Positions 33,456 to 40,750 of a stretch of 64,000 nt of DNA are shown here, piece by piece (the stretch's first letter is position 1; each line of letters opens with the position of its first letter). Both the position numbers and the translations under genes were made by a program. The DNA comes from JAWVYT01 sp046483065 (GTDB taxonomy: Bacteria; Gemmatimonadota; Gemmatimonadetes; Longimicrobiales; RSA9): positions 10,116 through 74,115 of the forward strand of contig JAWODW010000075.1 of NCBI GenBank assembly GCA_046483065.1. The letters run 5' to 3'. The notes beneath the pieces were generated by a model. It made no database searches. It saw only the letters and a list, made by a program, of their open reading frames with translations, and was not told where the DNA came from.

Positions 33456-33959
33456 ATGAACAAACGACACTGGCAGTACGGCCTCGCAGGACTGGTCCTC
33501 CTTTTCCTGATCCTCCAGCTGGTCCCGGCGGCGGCGGCGGACAACCCACCGGTGGAGGAAGAAGTGACGGCGCCGACCGAGGTGCTTCAGATCCTCCGCC
33601 AGTCGTGCTACGACTGCCACTCCCACGAGACGGCGTGGCCGTGGTACGCCAGTGTAGCGCCGTCGAAATGGCTGGTCCGCAGCCACGTGGAGGACGCCCG
33701 CTCGGACCTGAACTTCTCGACCTGGAACCACTACGACGCCGATGAGGCGGCCCACAAATGGGAAGAGGTGGCCGAAGAGGTGGAGGAGGAGCATATGCCG
33801 CTGCGGAGCTACCGGATCATCCACCGCGATGCCCGCCTGACCGACGCGGACCGCGAGCGCTTGGTCGAATGGGCAGCGCGCCAGGCGGACGCGGGGGAAG
33901 AAGCTGCTGAAGCGGGGGCCGAAGAGGAAGCCGGGCCCGCGGAGGGCCCCGACCGCTAG
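33456..33959 (+). CDS. Haem-binding-domain (PF14376-like) cytochrome-like protein
   Basis: A 167-aa exported protein. A hydrophobic anchor or signal occupies residues 7-27; then CYDCHSH (51-57) provides a c-type heme attachment site (CxxCH), followed by ETAWPWYASVAPSKWLV, the signature of the small Haem_bd family. A conserved-looking Met (EEHMPLRSYR, about 110) could be the second axial ligand. The C-terminus is a low-complexity Glu/Ala tail. It probably carries electrons in the periplasm. ATG at 33456 with GGGAGACGC upstream. It is divergent from the lipoprotein gene and stands alone. The stop is followed by a hairpin CCCGGC-AAC-GCCGGG (33973-33987). Confidence 0.82.
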   Translation: MNKRHWQYGLAGLVLLFLILQLVPAAAADNPPVEEEVTAPTEVLQILRQSCYDCHSHETAWPWYASVAPSKWLVRSHVEDARSDLNFSTWNHYDADEAAHKWEEVAEEVEEEHMPLRSYRIIHRDARLTDADRERLVEWAARQADAGEEAAEAGAEEEAGPAEGPDR

Positions 33960-34058
33960 ACCCTGCCCCGGGACCCGGCAACGCCGGGGCCCACGTCAGA
34001 AACCGTTCGGCAACCGCGGGGTCGCGGGCACGCCCGGGCCCGCGTGCGATCTACAACC

Positions 34059-34958
34059 TCACTGGCTGCTGGCGCGGACCATCCGCTCCAGGTACTCGTA
34101 GCGGGCGTTCACGTCCGCCTGGATCTGCTCGATGTCCTCGTCGCTCAGGTGCTTGAAGCGGCCCTGGGCCCGGATATACGGCTCCACCGGGTCGCCGTCG
34201 CTCTCCATGGTGAACCGCCACCGCAGCCCGTCCTCGACCTCCATCAGCGGGAACACCCGGTTCTGGACAGCCTTCCGGCCCAGCTCCACGGTCTGCTCGT
34301 CGGCCGTCTTCCACCCGGGCGGGCAGGGCGAGAGGATGTGGAGGAAGCGAGTCCCCCGGGTGTCCCGGGCCTTCCGGACCTTCGCCAGCAGGTCCTCGGG
34401 ATACGCAGTGGACGCCGTAGCGGCGTACGGGATCCGGTGGGCCGCCATAATGGAGAGGATGTCCTTCTTCTTCGTGGACTGGGGATTGTCGTACGGGGTG
34501 GTGGTGGTCCAGGCGCCCCAGGGTGTGGCGGAGCTGCGCTGGATCCCCGTGTTCATGTACGCCTCGTTGTCGTACGTCACGTAGAGGAAGTTCTCGTTCC
34601 GCTCGGCGGCGCCGGAGAGGGCCTGGAGCCCGATGTCGAACGTCCCGCCGTCGCCGGCCCAAGCCATGACCGTGGTCTCGGTGTCACCCTGCACATCCAG
34701 CGCCGCCCGTACGCCGGAGGCCACTGCACCGGCCGTCTCGAACGCGGTATGGTAGAGGGGGACGTGGAGCGAGCTCTGGGGGTATGGCCCCGCGATGATG
34801 CTCCAGCAGCACGCCGGCAGCACCACGATGGTCTTCTCGCCCAGCTCCTTGAGGACCATGCGCATGGCGAGGGATGCACCGCAACCGGGGCACGCGAGGT
34901 GCCCGGAGTCCAGCAGCTCCCGCGTGGGGACGATCTCCTTGATCATGACCTGGCTCAT
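34059..34958 (-). CDS. porB: 2-oxoacid (pyruvate):ferredoxin oxidoreductase beta subunit
   Basis: A 299-aa thiamine-pyrophosphate subunit. CPGCG near residues 23-27 and a downstream Cys-Cys (PACCWS) are the cluster-ligand region; AWAGDGGTFDIG is the TPP/Mg2+ motif and YDNEAYMNTG the conserved asparagine loop. With the alpha and gamma subunits it oxidatively decarboxylates a 2-oxoacid, most probably pyruvate, to acyl-CoA, reducing ferredoxin. Its ATG overlaps the alpha-subunit stop (ATGA), showing translational coupling; it is the last gene of the four-gene operon 38425-34059. The oxoacid specificity is inferred from overall similarity rather than a diagnostic residue. Confidence 0.88.
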   Translation of the reverse strand: MSQVMIKEIVPTRELLDSGHLACPGCGASLAMRMVLKELGEKTIVVLPACCWSIIAGPYPQSSLHVPLYHTAFETAGAVASGVRAALDVQGDTETTVMAWAGDGGTFDIGLQALSGAAERNENFLYVTYDNEAYMNTGIQRSSATPWGAWTTTTPYDNPQSTKKKDILSIMAAHRIPYAATASTAYPEDLLAKVRKARDTRGTRFLHILSPCPPGWKTADEQTVELGRKAVQNRVFPLMEVEDGLRWRFTMESDGDPVEPYIRAQGRFKHLSDEDIEQIQADVNARYEYLERMVRASSQ

Positions 34959-36115
34959 GCCTTCACTCCCACCCAGAGGTCTTCGCGCGTCGGTGCGTCC
35001 ACCGCGTGCGTACGTTCGATGATCTCGTCGATGGTCTCGGGCGTCACGTCCCGCCCGCCGAGCCCCAGCACGTAGCCGTACAGCGTGGGGCGGTCGTCCC
35101 GAGGTACGTCGTAGAGCGCCGAGCGGATCTCCTCGGCGAAGATCCCACCGTGGCCCGGCGATATGTTGCGGTCGAGAACGGCCACCTTGCGGGCTCCGCG
35201 AAGCAGCTTCCGGAGCGGCACCGTGGGGAACGGCCGGAACATCTTGACCTTCACGAGGCCGATCTTCTCGCCGTCCTCGCGCCGCTGATCGATCACCGTG
35301 CGGGTGGTGGACGTGACGGTCCCGGACGTGACGAGGATCAGGTCCGCGTCATCGATGCGGTACGCCTCGAGGGCGCCGTAACCGCGGCCGGTGAGGAGGC
35401 GCCAGTCGGCATCGATCTCCGGGTAGAGGTTGAGCGCCCGTCGCATGGCCTCCTGCTGGTCCCAGCGCATCTCCATGTACGCATCGGGACGGACCAGGGC
35501 GTTGAAGGCCTGCGGGTTCTCCGGGTCCAGCTTCACGTCGGCTTCCCGCTTCGGCAGGAACTCGTCCACCAGCGCCTGCTCCGGCACGTCCACGGGCTCG
35601 CTGGTGTGCGACAGGAAGAACGCGTCCAGGATGATCATGACCGGGAGGTTCACCAGCTCGGCCAGCTTGAACGCCTGGATCGTGGTGTCCAGCACTTCCT
35701 GGTTGTTCTCGCAGTAGAGCTGGACCCAGCCCGTGTCCCGCTGGCTCAGCGAGTCGTTCTGGTCGGTCCAGATGTTCCAGCCCGGGCCCATGGCCCGGTT
35801 CACGTTGGCCATGACGATGGGATGCCGCGCCCCCGCCGCCCAGTGCAGGAGCTCGTGCATCAGCGCCAGCCCCTGGCTCGACGTGGCGGTGAACGTACGG
35901 ACGCCCGTGGCGCTGGCGCCCATGCACGCCGCCATGGCCGAGTGCTCACTCTCGACCTTGATGAAGCGTGCATCGAGATCGCCGCTCCCGCACATCTCCG
36001 AGAGCATCTCCACGATCTGCGTCTGCGGCGTGATGGGGTACGCGGAGATGACCTCCGACCGGGCCAGCTTCACGCCCAGGCTCACCGCGTGGTTCCCGAC
36101 CATGACCTTCTTCAC
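34955..36115 (-). CDS. porA: 2-oxoacid (pyruvate):ferredoxin oxidoreductase alpha subunit
   Basis: A 386-aa subunit containing the TPP pyrimidine-binding domain (ISAYPITPQTQIVEML, KVESEHSAMAACMGASA, TATSSQGLALMHE) and the C-terminal transketolase-like domain (VLDRNISPGHGG). The YPITPQT motif is diagnostic for POR/KOR alpha chains. It starts at GTG 36115, which overlaps the upstream stop in GTGA, and ends overlapping the beta-subunit ATG, so the operon is tightly coupled. An in-frame ATG at 36175 would extend into the preceding ferredoxin coding end and is rejected. Role: binds TPP and CoA with PorB. Confidence 0.88.
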   Translation of the reverse strand: MKKVMVGNHAVSLGVKLARSEVISAYPITPQTQIVEMLSEMCGSGDLDARFIKVESEHSAMAACMGASATGVRTFTATSSQGLALMHELLHWAAGARHPIVMANVNRAMGPGWNIWTDQNDSLSQRDTGWVQLYCENNQEVLDTTIQAFKLAELVNLPVMIILDAFFLSHTSEPVDVPEQALVDEFLPKREADVKLDPENPQAFNALVRPDAYMEMRWDQQEAMRRALNLYPEIDADWRLLTGRGYGALEAYRIDDADLILVTSGTVTSTTRTVIDQRREDGEKIGLVKVKMFRPFPTVPLRKLLRGARKVAVLDRNISPGHGGIFAEEIRSALYDVPRDDRPTLYGYVLGLGGRDVTPETIDEIIERTHAVDAPTREDLWVGVKA

Positions 36116-37848
36116 AGCCCCTCCCGCGTCATGACAATGGCCCCGCGCGGACACTCTTCCGCGCACAGGCCGCACCCCTTGCAGTAGTCCATGTCCACCT
36201 CGAACCCGCCCTCCGGCTTCCGACGGATCGCGTTGTCCGGGCAGAAGACCAGACAGACCTCACAGTCGTTGCAGACGGCGCAGTTGAAGCACCGCTTGGC
36301 TTCCGCCACCGCCTCCGCCAGGTCCAGCCCCAGGTTCACCTCGCCGAAGTCCATGGGGCCGTTCTTGGTTCGCTCCTCGGCCCGCGCCTCGTGACGGAAG
36401 TGGGCCAGCTGGAGCTCCGGGATGTCCACCACCTCGTTGGTGGGATCCGTCCGCCGGACCGGGTCATCGCCCCGATAGCGGGAGATACTCACGTTGCCGG
36501 CGCCCCAGCGCAGGGCGTCCACCGCACCGTCCGGGTCCGCCGCCTCGTCGGTCAGGCCCCGCAGGTACCGGTCGATCCCGATGGCGGCCCGCTTCCCGGA
36601 CCCCAGCGCGTCGGACACCGTCCGGTCCTCGCCCGCTACATCTCCGCCGGCGAAGAACGCCGGAGCGCTCGTGGCACCCAGGGCGTCCACCGTCACGGCG
36701 CCCCACTCCTCTTCGAAGGCTCCGGGCAGCACGTCCAGCTCCGTCTCCTCCCCGATGGCCGTGAGCACTGTGTCGACCTCGATGCTGAAGCCGCCATCGT
36801 CGATGGGGACCGGGCGTCGCCGACCGCTCTCGTCGGGCTCGCCCAGCTCCATCCGCGTCACGTGCATCCGGTCCAGGCGGCCGTCCTCGTGGTGGAACGA
36901 CTCCGGCGAGGCCAGGAAGACGAACTCGATCCCCTCGGCCATGGCCTCCTCGACCTCCTGGTCGATGGCCGGCATCTGCTCCCGCGTCCGCCGGTAGACC
37001 ACGATGGGCTCGGAGCCGAGCCGGAGCGCGGTGCGGGCGCAGTCCATGGCGGTATTGCCGCCGCCGATGACCGCCACCCGGTGGCCGAGGTCGGGGCGGT
37101 TGCCCCGGTTCACGGCCTTCAGGAAGTCGAGCCCCGGCACCACGCCCGGGCCATCCTCACCGGGCACGCCCAGCGGCCTTCCCTTGTGGGCGCCCGTGGC
37201 CAGAAAGACGGCGTCGTAGCCCTCCAGCTCTTCCCGGGCCGCATCGCCCTCCAGGCGCACGCCCGTCTGGATCTCGATCCCCATGGACTCGTACCGCTCG
37301 ATCTGTCGGTCCAGGATCTCCCGGGGCAGACGGTACGACGGGATCCCCTGGCGCAGCATCCCGCCGGCTTCCTCGGCCTCGTCGTAGACCGTCACCCCGT
37401 ACCCGAGGCGCGCCAGGTGGTACGCCGCCGACAGGCCCGCCGGCCCCGCGCCGACGATCGCAACCCGCGCGTCATGGGTTCGCTCCGGTGCCGACGGGTG
37501 TGCCCGGCTCAAAATCTCGTCGCCCACCGCCCGCTCGATGGCGTGGACGGCCACCGCCGCGTCGAACTCCCGGCGGTTGCACCCCGCCTCGCACGGATGG
37601 TGGCAGACCCGGCCCGTGATGGCGGGCATCGGGTTCTCCCGCATCAGGAGCTCGAGGGCGTCGTCGAGGCGATCCTGGCGCAGCAGATTCAGGTAGCCCT
37701 GCACATCCACGCCGGCGGGGCACGCCTGATTGCACGGCGCTACCGCGTCGCGGTACATGGGCCGGATGTACTTCCACGACCCCGTCTTGTTCTCCAGGGT
37801 CGACGTGCTGCTCATGGAGACCAGGGGCGCGCCGAACGGGCTAGACAT
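36112..37848 (-). CDS. GltD-like FAD/NAD(P) oxidoreductase fused to a 2[4Fe-4S] ferredoxin (PorD-like)
   Basis: A 578-aa fusion. The N-terminal segment has the Fe-S motifs of glutamate-synthase small subunits (CNQACPAGVDVQGYL; CHHPCEAGCNRRE); then an FAD site VAIVGAGPAGLSAAYHL, an NAD(P) site VAVIGGGNTAMDCARTAL and the FAD-closing GGDVAGEDRTV; finally a ferredoxin (about 510-578) with cysteine clusters CFNCAVCNDCEVCLVFCP and CKGCGLCAEECP. Sitting between the gamma and alpha genes, it most likely acts as the POR delta ferredoxin and passes electrons to or from NAD(P)H. Overlaps: its ATG overlaps the porG stop by 8 nt and its stop overlaps the porA GTG. Another in-frame ATG lies 10 codons in. 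Confidence 0.85.
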   Translation of the reverse strand: MSSPFGAPLVSMSSTSTLENKTGSWKYIRPMYRDAVAPCNQACPAGVDVQGYLNLLRQDRLDDALELLMRENPMPAITGRVCHHPCEAGCNRREFDAAVAVHAIERAVGDEILSRAHPSAPERTHDARVAIVGAGPAGLSAAYHLARLGYGVTVYDEAEEAGGMLRQGIPSYRLPREILDRQIERYESMGIEIQTGVRLEGDAAREELEGYDAVFLATGAHKGRPLGVPGEDGPGVVPGLDFLKAVNRGNRPDLGHRVAVIGGGNTAMDCARTALRLGSEPIVVYRRTREQMPAIDQEVEEAMAEGIEFVFLASPESFHHEDGRLDRMHVTRMELGEPDESGRRRPVPIDDGGFSIEVDTVLTAIGEETELDVLPGAFEEEWGAVTVDALGATSAPAFFAGGDVAGEDRTVSDALGSGKRAAIGIDRYLRGLTDEAADPDGAVDALRWGAGNVSISRYRGDDPVRRTDPTNEVVDIPELQLAHFRHEARAEERTKNGPMDFGEVNLGLDLAEAVAEAKRCFNCAVCNDCEVCLVFCPDNAIRRKPEGGFEVDMDYCKGCGLCAEECPRGAIVMTREGL

Positions 37849-38425
37849 GGGCCACCTCCGCATCCGCGTCTTCCAGGGTCCGGACGACCTCCGCCGCCTC
37901 CCGGGCCGCCGCCTTGTTCTCCTCCGTACGCGACGGGACCTCCTCGTCGATGGCGGCGCAGACACTGTCCAGACTCACAACCCCCGACCAGGTGGCGAAC
38001 GCGCCCAGGATGGCCGTGTTCACGATGGGTTGGGACTTGCTCCCGATCCCCCGGGCCGTGGCCACCGAGCTGGCGTCCACTGTGGCCACTTCGAACCGGT
38101 CCGTCAGGTGCGGGTACGCCGAAGGGGGCCGATCCGTGTTGATCAGGATGCCGCCCCCTTCCTTGAGTCCCGCGGTCACGTCTATGGCGTCCACCAGCGT
38201 CGAGTCGAGAATGATCAGGTCGTCCGGCTCCCGGATCTCGCAGCGGAGCCGGATCGGCTCATCGTCGAGCCGCAGAAACGCCGTCACCGGCGCCCCGCGT
38301 CTCTCCACTCCGAATGCCGGAAATGACTGGACCCAGCGGTCTTCGCGGAACAGCGCCACGGCCAGCACCTTGGAGGCGATGACCGCACCCTGTCCGCCCC
38401 GCCCATGGATGCGAAGCTCCCGCAT
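37841..38425 (-). CDS. porG: 2-oxoacid (pyruvate):ferredoxin oxidoreductase gamma subunit
   Basis: A 194-aa subunit with the characteristic beginning MRELRIHGRGGQGAV and the segments SFPAFGVERRGAPVTAF and NTAILGAF of POR/KOR gamma chains, which bind CoA and bridge the catalytic heterodimers. AAGGAG six nt before the ATG at 38425 makes the start certain and marks it as the first gene of the operon porG, gltD-ferredoxin, porA, porB. The promoter should lie within 38426-38520; no clear boxes are visible. A gene order with the fused NAD(P)-linked delta chain in second place is notable. Confidence 0.88.
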   Translation of the reverse strand: MRELRIHGRGGQGAVIASKVLAVALFREDRWVQSFPAFGVERRGAPVTAFLRLDDEPIRLRCEIREPDDLIILDSTLVDAIDVTAGLKEGGGILINTDRPPSAYPHLTDRFEVATVDASSVATARGIGSKSQPIVNTAILGAFATWSGVVSLDSVCAAIDEEVPSRTEENKAAAREAAEVVRTLEDADAEVAHV

Positions 38426-38664
38426 CGAGTACTCCTTTCGAGCGTTGCTCATTTGGCACGGATATCCACAAAGAAGATGACGGAAATACGGGGGTGACGA
38501 CGTAGGGAGGTGCTTTAAAGTCGTGTGGGAGATCACAGGACCGCCCGGCAGGGGTTTGCCGGAAATGCCAGAACCGCCCCGTTTACCCATTGCACGGCAC
38601 AGGCCAGAAGGTCTAGCTTCAAGAAGCCCCATCTACCCGCGGGAGGACCACGAGGAGGTCGATC

Positions 38665-38862
38665 ATGGAGCTGTCCCCCGCAGAGATCCGCCGCGCCATG
38701 GAATGGCTGCTGCCCCTGGGCGTCTGCTGCACCGAGGCCCAGGCGGATGGCGTACCGTGCGCCGAGCTCGGCCGTGACTGCCTGGAGTGCGAGCACGCGG
38801 AACCCGTCCGCAGGCTGCTGCTGAAGCTCGCCGCCGAAGTACCGGAGGCGGAGCGTCACTAG
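38665..38862 (+). CDS. Small Cys-containing hypothetical protein
   Basis: A 65-aa protein with cysteines at about 21, 22, 32, 39 and 42 (GVCCTEAQ, VPCAEL, RDCLECEHAEP), suggesting a small zinc or Fe-S site. GAGGAGG with 6-nt spacing to the ATG at 38665 and the codon usage make it convincing despite its size. The stop is 21 nt before the SDR gene, so it may be co-transcribed. I do not know a family for it. Confidence 0.6.
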   Translation: MELSPAEIRRAMEWLLPLGVCCTEAQADGVPCAELGRDCLECEHAEPVRRLLLKLAAEVPEAERH

Positions 38863-38883
38863 TCCCATCGGCCTGCGGACCTC

Positions 38884-40404
38884 ATGGGGGACCTGACAGG
38901 CTCCGGGGCCCCACTCCCTGGTGCCGAGGCGTCCGTCGAGGTGAGCCGGAAGGACGGCCCGATCCTGGTGACCGGCGCCAGCGGCTACGTGGGCGGCCGG
39001 CTCATCCGGGTGCTCGCGAACCGGGGGCACGAGGTCCGGGGGATGTCGCGTCGCCCCGAGTACCTGGCGCCGCGGCTCCCCGAGAGTGCGGAGGCCGTGG
39101 CCGGCGACGCCCTGGACGCCGGCTCGCTGGCCCCCGCCATGGAGAGGGTCGACACGGCCTATTACCTGATCCACTCCATGGAGGGCGAAGACTTCCGGGA
39201 GGAGGACCGTCGGGCGGCCGAGAACTTCGCGGCGGCGGCCGGGTCCGCGGGCGTGCGCCGGATCATCTACCTTGGTGGCCTCGGCTCCGCCGATGACCTG
39301 TCGGCGCACCTGGCCAGCCGGCAGGAAGTGGGGGCGATCCTGCGGGCGTCCGGGGTCCCGACGCTGGAGCTGCAGGCCTCCATCATCCTGGGCTCGGGCA
39401 GCCTCTCGTTCGAGATGCTCCGCTCCCTGGTGGAGCACCTCCCGGTCATGGTCACGCCCCGGTGGGTGAGCCAGGAAGCGCAGCCCATCGCCATTGAAGA
39501 CGTCCTCAACTACCTGGTGGCCGGGATCGACGTGGAGCTCGACGGGAGCGAGGTCGTACAGATCGGCGGGCCCGACCGGGTCTCCTACGGCGACCTCATG
39601 ATGGAGTACGCCGATCAGCGAGGGCTGAGCCGCACGATGATCCCTGTTCCGCTGCTCACCCCCTACCTGTCGAGTCTCTGGCTCGGGCTCGTCACCCCGG
39701 TCTACGCCCGGGTGGGCCGGAAGCTGGTGGACAGCCTGAAGAACAAGACGGTGGTGGACTCGGACCGGGCCCGTGAGCTCTTCCCCACCATCGAGCCCCG
39801 TCCCGTCCCCGAGGCCATCGCACGGGCGCTGGCCAACGAAGACCGGGAGCTGGCCGAGACCCGCTGGAACGACGCCCTGGCGTACGGGGCCGACGCCGGC
39901 GGCTACGGCGGCGAGCGGTTCGGGCTCCGTCGGGTCGACTCCCGGACCGTCACCGTGGAGGTTCCACCCGAGGAGGCGTTCGAGCCGATCCGCCGCATCG
40001 GCGGCGAGACGGGCTGGTACTGGGGCAGCTGGCTCTGGCGGCTCCGGGGCTTTCTCGACCTGCTGCTGGGCGGCGTGGGCGTCCGCCGCGGCCGCCGCGA
40101 TCCCGACCACCTGGTACCGGGCGACGCCGTGGACTTCTGGCGCGTCGAAGCCATCGAGGACGACCGGCTCCTTCGACTCCACGCCGAGATGAAGCTCCCG
40201 GGCCGGGCATGGCTCCAGTTCGAGGTCCAGGGCGACGACGCGGGCTCCACCGACGACGCCGGCTCCACCATCCGCCAGACCGCGATCTTCGACCCCGTAG
40301 GCCTCGCCGGGCTCGCCTACTGGTACGGCATCTACCCGCTGCACTCCATGGTCTTCCGCGGGATGCTGCGCGGGATCGCCCGGGCGGCGGAGACTGGCGG
40401 CTGA
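38884..40404 (+). CDS. Extended SDR/NmrA-like protein with C-terminal DUF2867 domain
   Basis: A 506-aa protein. Residues about 25-300 form an NAD(P)-binding Rossmann domain: PILVTGASGYVGGRLI is the glycine motif, then YYLIHSMEGEDF and RRIIYLGGLG as in atypical short-chain dehydrogenases of the NmrA/complex I 39-kDa type lacking the YxxxK pair. Residues about 340-500 form the DUF2867 domain (WYWGSWLWRLRG, LVPGDAVDFWRV). This two-domain form is widespread and often annotated as SDR family oxidoreductase. Substrate unknown. Start ATG at 38884 follows the small Cys protein by 21 nt; the first 20 residues are variable, so the true start could be later. Confidence 0.8.
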   Translation: MGDLTGSGAPLPGAEASVEVSRKDGPILVTGASGYVGGRLIRVLANRGHEVRGMSRRPEYLAPRLPESAEAVAGDALDAGSLAPAMERVDTAYYLIHSMEGEDFREEDRRAAENFAAAAGSAGVRRIIYLGGLGSADDLSAHLASRQEVGAILRASGVPTLELQASIILGSGSLSFEMLRSLVEHLPVMVTPRWVSQEAQPIAIEDVLNYLVAGIDVELDGSEVVQIGGPDRVSYGDLMMEYADQRGLSRTMIPVPLLTPYLSSLWLGLVTPVYARVGRKLVDSLKNKTVVDSDRARELFPTIEPRPVPEAIARALANEDRELAETRWNDALAYGADAGGYGGERFGLRRVDSRTVTVEVPPEEAFEPIRRIGGETGWYWGSWLWRLRGFLDLLLGGVGVRRGRRDPDHLVPGDAVDFWRVEAIEDDRLLRLHAEMKLPGRAWLQFEVQGDDAGSTDDAGSTIRQTAIFDPVGLAGLAYWYGIYPLHSMVFRGMLRGIARAAETGG

Positions 40405-40511
40405 AGACGCGGCGAGGACGAACGGATGTGACGAGGCCTCGATCCTCGCCGGGCCACGGAACCTCCGCGTCGGGACAATTCCCCGAACGAAGACAACGCC
40501 GGGCCTTACTC

Positions 40512-40546
40512 GGGGACTTCACTACGGATATCGTGGGGACCTCCCC
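40512..40546. promoter_or_regulatory. Degenerate palindrome, upstream copy
   Basis: A palindromic segment centred on GATATC (40527-40532) with arms GGGGACTTC and GGACCTCCCC (about 7 of 10 positions pair). It is an imperfect version of the palindrome centred 63 bp downstream, about six helical turns, in the region before the CocE/NonD gene. Confidence 0.45.
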
Positions 40547-40574
40547 AAAGAGGTGGTGGGCGGGGGGGGTCTTC

Positions 40575-40609
40575 GGGGGATTCCATACAGATATCGTAGG
40601 GAATCCCCC
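40575..40609. promoter_or_regulatory. 35-bp palindrome with perfect 10-bp arms
   Basis: GGGGGATTCC (40575-40584) is exactly mirrored by GGAATCCCCC (40600-40609) around a 15-nt core ATACAGATATCGTAG, itself nearly palindromic about GATATC. It could be an operator or a strong RNA hairpin. Apart from this pair, the 346-nt gap 40405-40750 shows nothing recognisable. Confidence 0.55.
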
Positions 40610-40750
40610 AACCGACTCCCGGGCGACCCGATGTTCGGGGCATTTTCTACAACGCAGCTGCGACGTCGGTGTTGCTCACGGCCGCGCACTTCCCCAGCTT
40701 GCCGGCGGAGCCTCAACCGCCATGGCCGCCGGCCAGAACCACCGGAGAAG

